A stretch of 64,000 bases of DNA, from contig NZ_JAFCGY010000002.1 in the NCBI RefSeq assembly GCF_016836705.1, forward strand, positions 186,001 through 250,000, in the 5' to 3' direction. A model generated the notes under the pieces. That model was not told the origin of the DNA and ran no database searches. It was given only the letters and a program-made list of their open reading frames with translations. Positions 1-8,965 of the stretch are shown in pieces (the stretch's first letter is position 1; every line of letters starts with the position of its first letter). The position numbers and the translations under genes were made by a program. Source of the stretch: Mesorhizobium caraganae. Lineage in GTDB: Bacteria > Pseudomonadota > Alphaproteobacteria > Rhizobiales > Rhizobiaceae.

Positions 1-2
1 TC

Positions 3-1031
3 GGCCCGATGACCGGACAGCTCGCCACGATCGGCGATCAGTTCAAGCAGGGCGCAACGGCAGCCGCCGACGCGATCAACGCCGCCGGCGGTGTCAACGG
101 CTCGATGATCAAGCTCGACATCGAAGACGACCAATGCGATCCCAAGCAGGCGGTTTCGGTGGCCAACCGCATCGTCGCCAACAGCGTAAAGTTTATTGAC
201 GGCCATGCCTGTTCGGGTTCGAGCATCCCGGCTTCCGCCGTCTACGCCGAGGCCGGCGCGCTGATGATGAGCCCGGCCTCTTCAAATCCCGAGCTGACTG
301 ACGCCGCCGCCAAGGCCGGCTGGCCGACGATCATGCGTCTCTACACGCGTGACGACGCGCAAGGCGCCTTCATCGGCCCGTGGATCGCCAAGAAATATGC
401 CGGCAAGAACATCGTTATCCTGCACGACAAGAGCGCCTACGGTCAGGGCGTGGCGGATGCCGTGAAGGCGACGATGAATGCCGGCGGCCTCAAGGAAGTC
501 GACTATGAAGGCATCAATGCCGGCGAGAAGGACTATTCGGCTCTCGTCACCAAGCTGAAGGACCTCAAGGCCGATGTCGTCTATTTCGGCGGCTATCACC
601 CTGAAGCCGGGCTGATCCTGCGTCAGTCGGCCGAGCAGAGCGTGAAGTTCCAGCTTATCATGCCGGACTCGATCGCCTCGCCGGAATTCTGGCAGGTCGC
701 TGGCCCGGCCGGCGAAGGCACCATGTTCGTCTTCCCGTCCGACCCGCAGGCCAAGCCCGAAGCCAAGGACGCCATCGCCAAGATCAAGGCGGGCGGCTTC
801 GTGCCGGAAGGCTTCACGCTGTTCTCCTACGCCGTCGTTCAGGCCTTTGCAGAGGGCATCAAGCGCGCCGGAACCGACGATCCGGTCAAGGTTGCCGAAG
901 CGCTAAAGAACGGTACGCCGTTCAGCACCGTGGTCGGCGAGGTGACCTTCGACGAGAAGGGCGATCTGAAGAACGCCAGCTACGACATCAACCAGTGGCA
1001 TGACGGCAAATACGCGCCGATCGCGCAGTAA
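3..1031 (+). CDS. Branched-chain amino-acid ABC transporter substrate-binding protein (5' partial)
   Basis: Periplasmic ligand-binding protein of the LivJ/LivK family, which delivers leucine, isoleucine or valine to a membrane ABC permease. The reading frame is already open at the left edge (Gly-Pro precede the first Met at position 9), so the signal peptide and true start lie outside the window. The visible 342 residues carry the two-lobe pattern: GPMTGQLATIGDQFKQG near the start, a DDQCDP segment, and a central stretch with KKYAGKNIVILHDKSAYGQG. The stop at 1029-1031 is followed at once by a strong terminator. It converges with the leucine-degradation cluster, which fits a leucine uptake role, although ligand specificity cannot be read from the sequence. 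Confidence 0.93.
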   Translation, partial: GPMTGQLATIGDQFKQGATAAADAINAAGGVNGSMIKLDIEDDQCDPKQAVSVANRIVANSVKFIDGHACSGSSIPASAVYAEAGALMMSPASSNPELTDAAAKAGWPTIMRLYTRDDAQGAFIGPWIAKKYAGKNIVILHDKSAYGQGVADAVKATMNAGGLKEVDYEGINAGEKDYSALVTKLKDLKADVVYFGGYHPEAGLILRQSAEQSVKFQLIMPDSIASPEFWQVAGPAGEGTMFVFPSDPQAKPEAKDAIAKIKAGGFVPEGFTLFSYAVVQAFAEGIKRAGTDDPVKVAEALKNGTPFSTVVGEVTFDEKGDLKNASYDINQWHDGKYAPIAQ

Positions 1032-1049
1032 TCGTCCGCATACTCGCGA

Positions 1050-1080
1050 AATGGCCGGGCTTGCCCGGCCATTTTTGTTC
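1050..1080 (+). terminator. Rho-independent terminator of the livK-type gene
   Basis: A perfect 10-bp GC-rich stem, ATGGCCGGGC with GCCCGGCCAT around a TT loop, is followed by a T-rich run. It starts 19 nt after the substrate-binding protein stop and ends 15 nt before the convergent mccA stop. Confidence 0.9.
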
Positions 1081-1094
1081 GAGCCTCCAGCCGG

Positions 1095-3056
1095 CTATGC
1101 AGCCTCTTCAACGAAACGCACCAGCACGGTTCCGTCGGTGACCTGCGCGCCTTCCGCTGCAATCTCGGCGACGATCCCGTCATGGGGGGCCGAGATCGTG
1201 TGTTCCATCTTCATCGCTTCCAGGATGAGCAGCGGCTGGCCCTTGGTCACGGCTTCGCCCTTGGCCGCGCGCACCAGCTTGACCAGGCCGGGCATCGGCG
1301 CGCGCAGACTGCTGGACGCAGCGGCGGCCTCGTCGGTTCGCGCCAGCGGATCCGGGACGAGGAAACTGTAGCCGACCGCGCCTTCAAACACGGTCACGTG
1401 GCCTGGCCAGCGGGCAAGGCGAGGGGCAGCGCGAAGATCGTGCGAATTGACGCTGTCATAGGGCGCATCCAGCGCCACCTCGAAGCGCCCGTCCGGCCGC
1501 ACTGAAACGCGCGCCAGAATATAGTCCTCGCCATGGCTCAGCCGCGTGCGCCGCGCAACAGCGTGGAAATGCGCATAGCCGGCCAGCGACGACCACGGAT
1601 CGTCCGATGGCGGCAACGCACCGGCGCCGGCCGCGGCAAGGGCTGCCGCGGCAACGATCTCGCCGCTAGGTGGGGCGACCGTGGTCAGCGCCTCCTGATG
1701 CCTGCCGATCAGGCCGGTATCGACGTCGCCGGCGGAAAAGTCGGTGTCGGCGGCAAGTGCCGCGAGAAAGGCGGTGTTGACGGTCGAGCCGGCAATCTCG
1801 GTCTGCGACAACGCTGTGCCGAGCGCGTCGAGCGCCGCTTGCCTGTCCCTGGCGTGGACCACCAGCTTGGCGATCATTGGATCGTAGAAGGGCGAGATCG
1901 CATCGCCGGCCCGCACGCCGGTCTCGATGCGCATCGTGGCGCCTTCGGGAGCTTTGTCGGGAAACGCCAGATGATGCAGCGTGCCGGTCGCCGGCAGAAA
2001 CCCTTTCGCCGCGTCCTCGGCATAGATGCGCGCCTCGAAGGCGTGGCCGGACAGCGTTATCTCGCTCTGCGTCTTCGGCAGCTTTTCGCCGCTGGCTACC
2101 CGCAGCTGCCACTCGACCAGATCGATGCCTGTGACCATTTCGGTAACGGGATGTTCGACCTGCAGGCGGGTGTTCATTTCCATGAACCAGAAGCGGTCGG
2201 CCTCCAGCCCTTGCGAGGCGTCGACGATAAATTCGATGGTGCCGGCGCCCGAATAGCTGATCGCCTTGGCGGCCTTGACCGCCGCTTCCGTCATCGCCTT
2301 GCGCAACGCCGGTGTCATGCCGGGTGCCGGCGCTTCCTCGATCACCTTCTGGTGGCGGCGCTGTGCCGAGCAGTCGCGCTCAAACAGATGCACGGCGTTG
2401 CCAAAATTGTCGCCGAACACCTGAACCTCGATGTGGCGCGGCTTGTCGACATATTTTTCCACCAGCACACGGTCGTCGCCAAACGCGGCCTTGGCCTCGC
2501 GCCGTGCGCCCGACAATGCCTCGGAGAAATCGTCGGGATGCTCGACGCGGCGCATGCCCTTGCCACCGCCGCCGGCACGCGCCTTGATCAGCACGGGATA
2601 GCCGATTTCGCGCGCCTTGGACGCCAGCAGCACAATCTCCTGCGCCTCGCCATGATAGCCCGGCACCACCGGCACGCCGGCCTTCTCCATCAGCCGTTTG
2701 GCTGCGTCCTTCAGACCCATGGCGCGGATCGAGGCGGCCGAGGGGCCGATGAAGATGAGCCCTGCCGCCACCACCTCATCGACGAAGTCGGGGTTTTCCG
2801 AGAGAAAGCCGTAGCCGGGGTGGATTGCCTCGGCGCCTGTCGCCAGCGCCGCCGCGACAATCTTGTCGCCGCGCAGATAGCTTTCGCCGACCGGCGAAGC
2901 GCCGATATGCACCGCCTCGTCGGCCATTTCGACATGCATGGCCTTGGCATCGGCGTCGGAATAGACGGCGACGGTGCGCACGCCGAGCCTGCGCGCGGTG
3001 CGGATCACCCGGCAGGCGATCTCGCCGCGATTGGCGATCAGGATCTTGGCGAACAT
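1095..3056 (-). CDS. mccA: Methylcrotonyl-CoA carboxylase biotin-containing (alpha) subunit
   Basis: ATP-dependent carboxylation of biotin for the carboxylase that converts 3-methylcrotonyl-CoA to 3-methylglutaconyl-CoA in leucine breakdown. The 653-residue protein has a biotin carboxylase N-terminal domain (MFAKILIANRGEIACRVIRT), an ATP-grasp domain with the GGGGKGMR loop, a biotin carboxylase C-terminal domain, and a C-terminal biotinyl domain with the biotinylated Lys in LEAMKMEHT. Start chosen at ATG 3056 because GGAGG sits 5-8 nt upstream and the family begins here; an in-frame ATG at 3110 would add 18 unrelated residues. Propionyl- or acetyl-CoA carboxylase subunits are similar, but mccB and ivd nearby support the methylcrotonyl assignment. 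Confidence 0.9.
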   Translation of the reverse strand: MFAKILIANRGEIACRVIRTARRLGVRTVAVYSDADAKAMHVEMADEAVHIGASPVGESYLRGDKIVAAALATGAEAIHPGYGFLSENPDFVDEVVAAGLIFIGPSAASIRAMGLKDAAKRLMEKAGVPVVPGYHGEAQEIVLLASKAREIGYPVLIKARAGGGGKGMRRVEHPDDFSEALSGARREAKAAFGDDRVLVEKYVDKPRHIEVQVFGDNFGNAVHLFERDCSAQRRHQKVIEEAPAPGMTPALRKAMTEAAVKAAKAISYSGAGTIEFIVDASQGLEADRFWFMEMNTRLQVEHPVTEMVTGIDLVEWQLRVASGEKLPKTQSEITLSGHAFEARIYAEDAAKGFLPATGTLHHLAFPDKAPEGATMRIETGVRAGDAISPFYDPMIAKLVVHARDRQAALDALGTALSQTEIAGSTVNTAFLAALAADTDFSAGDVDTGLIGRHQEALTTVAPPSGEIVAAAALAAAGAGALPPSDDPWSSLAGYAHFHAVARRTRLSHGEDYILARVSVRPDGRFEVALDAPYDSVNSHDLRAAPRLARWPGHVTVFEGAVGYSFLVPDPLARTDEAAAASSSLRAPMPGLVKLVRAAKGEAVTKGQPLLILEAMKMEHTISAPHDGIVAEIAAEGAQVTDGTVLVRFVEEAA

Positions 3057-3174
3057 GGAGCCTCCAGCGTTTGCCTTAGGCGCCGCCGCTTTGCGCCCCG
3101 TTTCCCGCAAGCCCTCACCACGCCCTGCGATGGCATCAGGCTGTTGTCAAAAACCTGTGGGGAATAGCTTCCGC

Positions 3175-3549
3175 CTACTTGGACGCCGCGATTTCGCAAG
3201 CGCCTCCGGTCGTGACTTTCCATTTGCTGCGGCCTGCCTGGCAGGATTTCAAGGCCGCGTCTTCGGCAGCCTTTTGGGACGGCGCGTTCACGCGCGAGCC
3301 GCAGATCATGTATAACGACGTTACCCGCATGTACGGCGTGGTCGCATAGGCCGAATGGCCGCTGGCCGCCACATAGGCATTGTAAGCCTTGGTGCAGGGG
3401 TCTTTTGGGTTTTTCGGCAATTCCGGCCAGAAGCGAACCTCGCCCTTGCTTCCCGCCAGCGACGCTGCTGCGCCGACGCCGGGCGCCACAAATATTAGGA
3501 GTCCTGCAAGTATCGAGATGGCCGACTTGCGACAATATTTCACATTCAT
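3175..3549 (-). CDS. Small secreted protein of unknown function
   Basis: A 124-residue product with an N-terminal signal peptide: a Lys/Arg start, hydrophobic ISILAGLLIFVAPGVGAAA and likely cleavage after an Ala. The mature part carries four Cys and a middle stretch HSAYATTPYMRVTSLY. No family is recognised with confidence. It lies between the macro-domain gene and mccA in the same orientation, so it may be co-transcribed with the mcc genes without being functionally linked. ATG 3549 was chosen; a GTG two codons upstream (3555) is also possible. The ribosome binding site is weak in either case. Confidence 0.7.
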   Translation of the reverse strand: MNVKYCRKSAISILAGLLIFVAPGVGAAASLAGSKGEVRFWPELPKNPKDPCTKAYNAYVAASGHSAYATTPYMRVTSLYMICGSRVNAPSQKAAEDAALKSCQAGRSKWKVTTGGACEIAASK

Positions 3550-3663
3550 GTTCACCCAACCCTAATTGCCCAATTCGAGACGAGCAGTAGCGAATATTTT
3601 GCACGCCCGCCAGATCGCTGGTGGAAATTCGCATTTGCAGGTGGGAAGAAATCTGTTGGGTCA

Positions 3664-4200
3664 TCAAGTTAAGCGCTTATCAAGGTCAGCAACGGCGCAT
3701 CGGTATAGTTCAGCGGTTTCGTCATCGAAGCAGCAGAAAACAACGGTCTCGGGCAGGGCCTTCTGTTGCAGGAAGTCGCTTGCGGTGCCGACGGCGATGA
3801 CTGCCGCCTCATTCTTCGGATAACGGTAGATGCCGGTCGAGATCGCCGGAAACGCCACCGTCCGGCAATCATGAATATGTGCAATTTCAAGCGACCGGCG
3901 GTAGCAGGAAGTGAGCAGTCCGGCCTCGCCCTTGCCGCCGCCTTGCCAGACTGGCCCGACCGTGTGGATGATGTAGCGCGCCGGCAGCCTGTAGCCCTTG
4001 GTGAGCTTTGCATCGCCGACCTTGCAGCCATTGAGCATCCGGCATTCGAATTCGAGCTCCGGGCCGGCGGCGCGGTGAATGGCACCGTCGACGCCGCCGC
4101 CGCCAAGCAGCGAGGAATTGGCGGCATTGACGATGGCATCGACCGCAAGCCTGGTGATGTCGCCGGTGTGGATGCTGATGCGTTGGCCGAGCGTGCTCAT
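3664..4200 (-). CDS. Macro-domain protein (O-acetyl-ADP-ribose deacetylase type)
   Basis: A 178-residue single macro domain, the usual length of the YmdB/MacroD class that hydrolyses O-acetyl-ADP-ribose or removes ADP-ribose from proteins. Diagnostic motifs are [20 protein letters not shown] (ribose and catalytic loop), [11 protein letters not shown], and the phosphate-binding loop [13 protein letters not shown]. Its ATG lies 1 nt after the mccB stop, so it is probably translated from the same message. Why an ADP-ribose hydrolase sits in a leucine-degradation cluster is unclear; shared transcription may be incidental. Confidence 0.92.
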   Translation of the reverse strand: MSTLGQRISIHTGDITRLAVDAIVNAANSSLLGGGGVDGAIHRAAGPELEFECRMLNGCKVGDAKLTKGYRLPARYIIHTVGPVWQGGGKGEAGLLTSCYRRSLEIAHIHDCRTVAFPAISTGIYRYPKNEAAVIAVGTASDFLQQKALPETVVFCCFDDETAELYRCAVADLDKRLT

Positions 4201-4201
4201 C

Positions 4202-5809
4202 TCACATCCTGAACACGCCGAACTTCGTTTCTTCGATGTCGGCGTTGAGCGCGGCCGACAGGCTGAGCGCCAGCACCTCGCGTGTTTTCGCCGGGTCGAT
4301 GATGCCGTCGTCCCACAGCCGCGCCGAGGAATAAAGCGGATGGCCCTCGTGCTCGTATTTCATCAGGATCGGCTTCTTGAATTTTGCTTCCTCGTCCGCG
4401 CTCCACTCGCCGCCCTTGCGCTCGATGCCCTCGCGCTTGACCACCGCCAGCACGGTTGCTGCCTGTTCGCCGCCCATCACCGAAATGCGGGCGTTCGGCC
4501 ACATCCACAGGAAGCGTGGCGAATAGGCGCGCCCGCACATGCCGTAATTGCCGGCGCCGAATGAACCGCCGATGATCATCGTCACCTTCGGCACGCGCGC
4601 GGTAGCGACCGCCATCACCAGCTTGGCGCCGTCCTTGGCGATGCCGCCGGCCTCGTACTTTCGCCCGACCATGAAGCCGGTGATGTTTTGCAGGAAGATC
4701 AGCGGAATCTTGCGCTGGCAGCACAGCTCGATGAAATGCGCACCCTTCAGCGCGCTTTCCGAAAACAGCACGCCATTGTTGGCGATGATGCCGACGGGCA
4801 TGCCCTGGAGATGGGCAAAGCCGGTGACCAGCGTGGTGCCGTAATTCTGCTTGAACTCGTCGAACTCGGAGCCGTCGACGACGCGCGCAATCACATCGCG
4901 CACATCATAGGGCTGGCGCAGATCGGTCGGCACGATGCCATAGAGTTCCCGAGCGTCGTAAAGTGGCGGCGTGGGCTTCTGTAAGGTCAGGCTTACACTC
5001 TTGCGCCGGTTGAGGTTTTTCACAATGCGCCGGCAGATGGCCAGCGCATGTTCGTCGTCCAGCGCGTAGTGGTCGGCGACACCGGACAACCTGGTGTGCA
5101 CATCGGCGCCGCCCAGATCCTCGGCGCTGACGTCTTCGCCAGTGGCAGCTTTCACCAGCGGCGGGCCGCCAAGAAAAATGGTCGCCTGATTGCGCACCAT
5201 GATCGTCTCGTCCGACATTGCCGGCACGTAGGCGCCGCCCGCCGTGCACGAGCCCATGACGCAGGCGATCTGCGGGATGCCGGCCGCCGACATGTTGGCC
5301 TGGTTGTAGAAGATGCGGCCGAAATGCTCGCGGTCGGGAAACACCTCGTCCTGGTTGGGCAGATTGGCGCCGCCGCTGTCGACCAGATAGATGCAAGGCA
5401 GATTGTTCTGCAGCGCGATCTCCTGCGCCCGCAAATGCTTCTTCACCGTCAGCGGGTAATAGGTGCCGCCCTTCACCGTGGCGTCGTTGACGATGACCAT
5501 CACCTCGGTACCCTCGACACGGCCGACGCCGGCAATCATGCCGGCCGAGGAAATCTCCTCGCCATACATCGACCATGCCGCGAACTGGCCGATCTCGAGG
5601 AAGGGCGAGCCGGTATCGAGCAATTGCGCCAGCCGCTCGCGCGGCAACAGTTTCCCGCGCGAAACATGGCGCTCGCGCGCCTCGTCCGAGCCGCCGCGCT
5701 CGACGCTGGCGGCCTTGTCTGCGATGTCGACGACCAGTGCCCGCATGCGTTCGGCATTGGCACGGAAGGTTTCGGAGGAGGGCGAGATCTGAGAGGCTAG
5801 AGTGGCCAT
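4202..5809 (-). CDS. mccB: Methylcrotonyl-CoA carboxylase carboxyltransferase (beta) subunit
   Basis: Transfers the carboxyl group from carboxybiotin on MccA to 3-methylcrotonyl-CoA. The 535-residue length matches the family. Two carboxyltransferase lobes are visible: the N-lobe with [19 protein letters not shown], and the C-lobe with [31 protein letters not shown] and the [16 protein letters not shown] loop. ATG 5809 was chosen because AAAGG precedes it and the family starts here; the frame is open upstream to 5845. It is separated from ivd by the opposite-strand hicAB genes, so it needs its own promoter in the 5810-5914 gap. Confidence 0.93.
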   Translation of the reverse strand: MATLASQISPSSETFRANAERMRALVVDIADKAASVERGGSDEARERHVSRGKLLPRERLAQLLDTGSPFLEIGQFAAWSMYGEEISSAGMIAGVGRVEGTEVMVIVNDATVKGGTYYPLTVKKHLRAQEIALQNNLPCIYLVDSGGANLPNQDEVFPDREHFGRIFYNQANMSAAGIPQIACVMGSCTAGGAYVPAMSDETIMVRNQATIFLGGPPLVKAATGEDVSAEDLGGADVHTRLSGVADHYALDDEHALAICRRIVKNLNRRKSVSLTLQKPTPPLYDARELYGIVPTDLRQPYDVRDVIARVVDGSEFDEFKQNYGTTLVTGFAHLQGMPVGIIANNGVLFSESALKGAHFIELCCQRKIPLIFLQNITGFMVGRKYEAGGIAKDGAKLVMAVATARVPKVTMIIGGSFGAGNYGMCGRAYSPRFLWMWPNARISVMGGEQAATVLAVVKREGIERKGGEWSADEEAKFKKPILMKYEHEGHPLYSSARLWDDGIIDPAKTREVLALSLSAALNADIEETKFGVFRM

Positions 5810-5822
5810 TGACGAACCTTTT

Positions 5823-5845
5823 GTGATATCATATTTTAGTATCAC
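5823..5845. promoter_or_regulatory. Inverted repeat in the mccB/hicA divergent region (candidate operator)
   Basis: Arms GTGATA and TATCAC flank an AT-rich 11-nt centre. It is the only AT-rich palindrome in the 105-nt gap between the divergent mccB and hicA starts. It could be the HicB autoregulatory site, an mccB operator, or both. The assignment is inference. Confidence 0.4.
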
Positions 5846-5914
5846 TATGGGCTCTCGCCCTAACCCGAGAGGAGCCGACTACCACGGTATTCAATTTGGG
5901 GAGGGCGGAAAGTC

Positions 5915-6169
5915 ATGAAAGCTGCGCACCGGCAGACACTAGACAAGATATTTGCGAATCCGGTCAGCGCTTCGATCAAATGGCGCGATGTCGAGGCATT
6001 GCTGGTGGCGCTTGGAGCCGAAGTCTCGGAAGGCAGCGGCTCACGAGTGAGGTTCACCATCGCCGACCAGACACTGTTCCTGCACCGCCCCCATCCATCG
6101 CCCGACACCAAGCGATGGGCAATCAGGGACATCCGGGAATTTTTGACCAATGTTGGAATAGGGCCATGA
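5915..6169 (+). CDS. hicA: HicA-family toxin of a type II toxin-antitoxin pair
   Basis: An 84-residue protein of the HicA family, small double-stranded-RNA-binding-fold mRNA interferases. WRDVEALLVALGAEVSEG and the GSRVRF segment match the longer HicA subtype (HexA-like, about 80-90 residues). The usual catalytic His falls near LFLHRPHPSP. Its TGA overlaps the ATG of the next gene as ATGA, the classic toxin-antitoxin coupling. The pair is inserted on the plus strand between the minus-strand genes ivd and mccB. Confidence 0.85.
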   Translation: MKAAHRQTLDKIFANPVSASIKWRDVEALLVALGAEVSEGSGSRVRFTIADQTLFLHRPHPSPDTKRWAIRDIREFLTNVGIGP

Positions 6170-6534
6170 AACTTTACAAGGGTTATGCCGGATCGATCGA
6201 GTTCGACGATGAGGACATGGTGTTCCATGGTCGCGTCCTTGGCATTCGCGACATCGTCACTTTTGAAGCCGAGACTGCAGAGCAATTGGTGAAGGCTTTT
6301 CAAGGCAGCGTCGACGACTATCTTGCTTTTTGCAAGGAGCGTGGTGCTGATCCTCAGAAGCCGTACTCGGGCAAGCTCGCTTTGCGCACGACACCAGAGA
6401 TTCATGCGCTCCTGGGCAAGGCCGCCGCCAGCGACGGCAAATCGATCAATCAGTGGGTGTCGGACACGCTTGCCGAAGTCGCCCGCAAGCGGGTCGACCA
6501 AGGTTCGACAAAAGTCCGAACCCGCGCCCACTAA
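6166..6534 (+). CDS. hicB: HicB-family antitoxin
   Basis: A 122-residue antitoxin that neutralises HicA and usually represses its own operon. The N-terminal half ([20 protein letters not shown]) is the partial RNase-H-like fold. The C-terminal half ([20 protein letters not shown], then [14 protein letters not shown]) is a ribbon-helix-helix DNA-binding domain. The start is fixed by the 4-nt overlap with hicA. The stop overlaps the convergent ivd stop by 3 nt, so the insertion is very tight. Confidence 0.9.
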   Translation: MKLYKGYAGSIEFDDEDMVFHGRVLGIRDIVTFEAETAEQLVKAFQGSVDDYLAFCKERGADPQKPYSGKLALRTTPEIHALLGKAAASDGKSINQWVSDTLAEVARKRVDQGSTKVRTRAH

Positions 6535-7694
6535 AACCCCTCCGCCATGATCTCGCGTCCGATCAGCCAGCGGCGGATTTCGCTGGTGCCGGCGCCGATC
6601 TCGTAGAGCTTGGCGTCGCGCAACAACCGGCCGGTCGGATAGTCATTGATATAGCCGTTGCCGCCAAGCAGCTGGATGGCGTCGAGCGCCATCAGCGTCG
6701 CCTTCTCCGCCGCAAACAGCACGCAGCCGGCGGCGTCCTTGCGCGTCGTCTGACCGCGATCGCAGGCAGCCGCCACTGCATAGACGTAGGCGCGCGCGGC
6801 GTTCATCGTCGAATACATGTCGGCCAGCTTGCCTTGCACCAGTTGGAACTCGCCGATCGGCTGGCCGAACTGCTTGCGCTCATGCACATAGGGGATCGCG
6901 ACATCCAGGCACGCCGCCATCAACCCGATCGGTCCGCCGGCAAGCACGGTACGCTCATAGTCGAGGCCGGACATCAGCACCTCGACGCCACGCCCTTCCT
7001 CATGCAGCACATTGTCATAGGGAACCTCGACATTGTCGAACACCAGTTCGCCGGTGTTGGAGCCGCGCATGCCAAGCTTGTCCAGCTTTTGCGCCGTCGA
7101 AAAGCCAGCCATCTTCTTTTCGACGATGAAGGCGGTGATGCCGCGCGATTTCCGTTCCGGATCGGTTTTGGCGTAGACCACCAGCGTTTCGGCGTCGGGA
7201 CCGTTGGTGATCCACATCTTCGAGCCGTTGAGGACATAGCGGTCGTTGCGTTTTTCGGCGCGCAGCTTGAGCGAGACGATGTCGGAGCCGGCGCCGGATT
7301 CTGACATTGCCAGCGCGCCGACCTTTTCACCCGAGCACAGCGCTGGCAGATATTTCTCCTTCTGCGCCGGTGTCGCCCAGCGGTTTATCTGGTTGACGCA
7401 GAGGTTCGAATGCGCGCCGTAGGAGAGGCCGACCGAGGCCGAGGCGCGGGAAATCTCTTCCACCGCGATCACGTGGGCGAGGTAGCCCATGCCGCTGCCG
7501 CCGAAATCGGGATCGGCGGTGATGCCGAGCAGGCCGAGCGCGCCGAGTTCTTTCCACAAATGCATGGGGAATTGATTGCTGCGGTCGATCTCGGCGGCGA
7601 TCGGCGCTATTTTCTCCTGGGCAAAGCGGCGCACCAGATCGCGCAGCGCCTCGATGTCTTCGTCATGCCCGAAGCTGAGCGTGTTCGTGTACAT
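6531..7694 (-). CDS. ivd: Isovaleryl-CoA dehydrogenase
   Basis: FAD-dependent oxidation of isovaleryl-CoA to 3-methylcrotonyl-CoA, the step before MccAB in leucine catabolism; electrons pass to ETF. The 387 residues match the family. Seen in order: the N-terminal helical domain, the [12 protein letters not shown] and WITNG FAD-contact motifs, the catalytic-region [14 protein letters not shown], which carries the Glu typical of isovaleryl-CoA dehydrogenases, and the C-terminal QLLGGNGY and [17 protein letters not shown] motifs. It lies downstream of the tetR gene on the same strand. Confidence 0.93.
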   Translation of the reverse strand: MYTNTLSFGHDEDIEALRDLVRRFAQEKIAPIAAEIDRSNQFPMHLWKELGALGLLGITADPDFGGSGMGYLAHVIAVEEISRASASVGLSYGAHSNLCVNQINRWATPAQKEKYLPALCSGEKVGALAMSESGAGSDIVSLKLRAEKRNDRYVLNGSKMWITNGPDAETLVVYAKTDPERKSRGITAFIVEKKMAGFSTAQKLDKLGMRGSNTGELVFDNVEVPYDNVLHEEGRGVEVLMSGLDYERTVLAGGPIGLMAACLDVAIPYVHERKQFGQPIGEFQLVQGKLADMYSTMNAARAYVYAVAAACDRGQTTRKDAAGCVLFAAEKATLMALDAIQLLGGNGYINDYPTGRLLRDAKLYEIGAGTSEIRRWLIGREIMAEGF

Positions 7695-7710
7695 GCCGTT
7701 CCTCCTGCCG

Positions 7711-7812
7711 CATGACCCCGAAAATCGACTTCGATTTTCGGAAAGGGATCATGCGCGAAATCAAAATGCTACAGCGTCCTTTGCGCGTCCGAAGGGACGC
7801 GCGGCGCTGTAG
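7711..7812. repeat. RIME-type palindromic repeat (two hairpin modules)
   Basis: Module one is a long palindrome, GCATGA...ATCATGC, with inner arms CGAAAATCGA/TCGATTTTCG. Module two has arms CTACAGCG and CGCTGTAG around GCGCGTC/GGACGCGC. This is the design of rhizobial intergenic mosaic elements. The second module encodes the last residues of the TetR protein on the minus strand. Related modules occur at 55060-55156 and 58134-58182. Confidence 0.8.
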
Positions 7813-8411
7813 GAACCGATCTTCGCGCCAACCAGGCGCATTGTCATTGAAAGATATGTCGCCGTGACTTCAGCCATGGACAGCCGCGCGCCCGGCCGGA
7901 ACCAGACGATGACGCCGGTCATCATCTGGATCAGCGCCATGGCGGTGAGCCCGGTGTCGTCGATGCTGAAGGTGCCGGCCTCCGCGCCGTCGCGCAGGAT
8001 GGCGCGCAACTCCTTCTCATAAGCGGTGCGCATGCGCAGGATCTGCGTCAGCCGGTCATGCGACAGGCTGCGCAATTCCATGTTAGAGACATGGGTGGAA
8101 TGGCGGCGCTCGATGTGGAAGGCGATATGGTTTTCGACATAGGCGGCAAGCCGCGTCGCCGGGTCTGCAGCATCGGGACGTGCGGCGTCCCAAGCTTTGA
8201 TCAGCCCTTCCATATGCTCGCGCATCAGCGTGAACAGAAGGTCTTCCTTGGTCGGGAAATAGCGGTAGAGCGCGGCCGCCTGGACGCCGACTTCGGCGGC
8301 GAGCTGGCGCATCGACATCGCCTCATAGCCGAAGCGCGCGATCAGGCTGACTGCCGCCTCGCGGACGGCGGCTTCCGTCTTTTCACCATCGGATCCGGTC
8401 GTGCGCGCCAT
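7761..8411 (-). CDS. TetR-family transcriptional regulator
   Basis: A 216-residue one-component regulator. The N-terminal helix-turn-helix is clear (SLIARFGYEAMSMRQLAAEV, then AALYRYFPTKEDLL); the rest is a helical ligand domain of the type that often senses acyl-CoA or related ligands. It is immediately upstream of ivd on the same strand and is probably the regulator of leucine catabolism, by position only. ATG 8411 has GAGAGG 5 nt upstream. The last 15 or so residues (SAARPFGRAKDAVAF) are encoded by a repeat module, so the C-terminus has been replaced or extended by repeat insertion. Confidence 0.9.
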   Translation of the reverse strand: MARTTGSDGEKTEAAVREAAVSLIARFGYEAMSMRQLAAEVGVQAAALYRYFPTKEDLLFTLMREHMEGLIKAWDAARPDAADPATRLAAYVENHIAFHIERRHSTHVSNMELRSLSHDRLTQILRMRTAYEKELRAILRDGAEAGTFSIDDTGLTAMALIQMMTGVIVWFRPGARLSMAEVTATYLSMTMRLVGAKIGSYSAARPFGRAKDAVAF

Positions 8412-8439
8412 GAATGCCTCTCGATAGGTCTTGATAATA

Positions 8440-8456
8440 AAACGAACGTTCAATTA
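8440..8456. promoter_or_regulatory. Candidate TetR operator upstream of tetR
   Basis: The perfect 8-bp palindrome GAACGTTC, in the context ACGAACGTTCAAT, lies about 33 nt upstream of the tetR start. Core GAACGTTC is common in operators of fatty-acid-related TetR proteins, so autoregulation is plausible. Confidence 0.5.
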
Positions 8457-8484
8457 ATTCAAGAGAGCAATCAGGATCGCACCT

Positions 8485-8769
8485 TTAGACGATGATCCGA
8501 AAGTCGATGGGGGCGTCGCGGAGTTCGAATTCCTCGGTCTCGACCTTTGAAACCGAAGCTCCGCTTGGTCCTTGCCGTAGCCGTTCGATCATTGTCGAAA
8601 CCGCGGCATTGCCACCGGCAATCCAGGCCGTCACGGTGCCGTCCCGTTCATTGCGAACCCAACCTACGAGGCCAAGCTCTATCGCTTCGTGTCGCGCCCA
8701 CACCCGGTAGCCGACGCCTTGCACCTTGCCGTGGACGCGCGCCTGTACCGCCTTTTGCTGGTCATCCAT
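8485..8769 (-). CDS. acyP: Acylphosphatase
   Basis: A 94-residue enzyme that hydrolyses acyl phosphates such as acetyl phosphate. The family signature is complete: [18 protein letters not shown] holds the catalytic Arg and the phosphate-binding loop, and [14 protein letters not shown] supplies the catalytic Asn. ATG 8769 was chosen because GGGAGA sits about 5 nt upstream; the longer open frame back to 9012 is not family-like. It is a monocistron, divergent from the MarR gene. Confidence 0.95.
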   Translation of the reverse strand: MDDQQKAVQARVHGKVQGVGYRVWARHEAIELGLVGWVRNERDGTVTAWIAGGNAAVSTMIERLRQGPSGASVSKVETEEFELRDAPIDFRIIV

Positions 8770-8965
8770 CGTTATCTCCCATGCACAGAGTCTGGCGCAG
8801 GATCGAACGAAAGCAACAGGCTTGAACGGCTGGATTGTTGCTGGATCGACGGGAACCCGGCTCACACCTTCGAGATGAATGGCATCGTCCAGCAAATAGT
8901 TGACGAGATCAACTAATTCGATGAAGATCGGGCACTGCGGAAATCTTCCGGGAGAGATGTCCGAC

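Noticed and set aside
1533..3167. 544-codon open frame antisense to mccA
   Set aside because: Arg/Gly/His-rich with no known domain and fully overlapping a well-supported gene.
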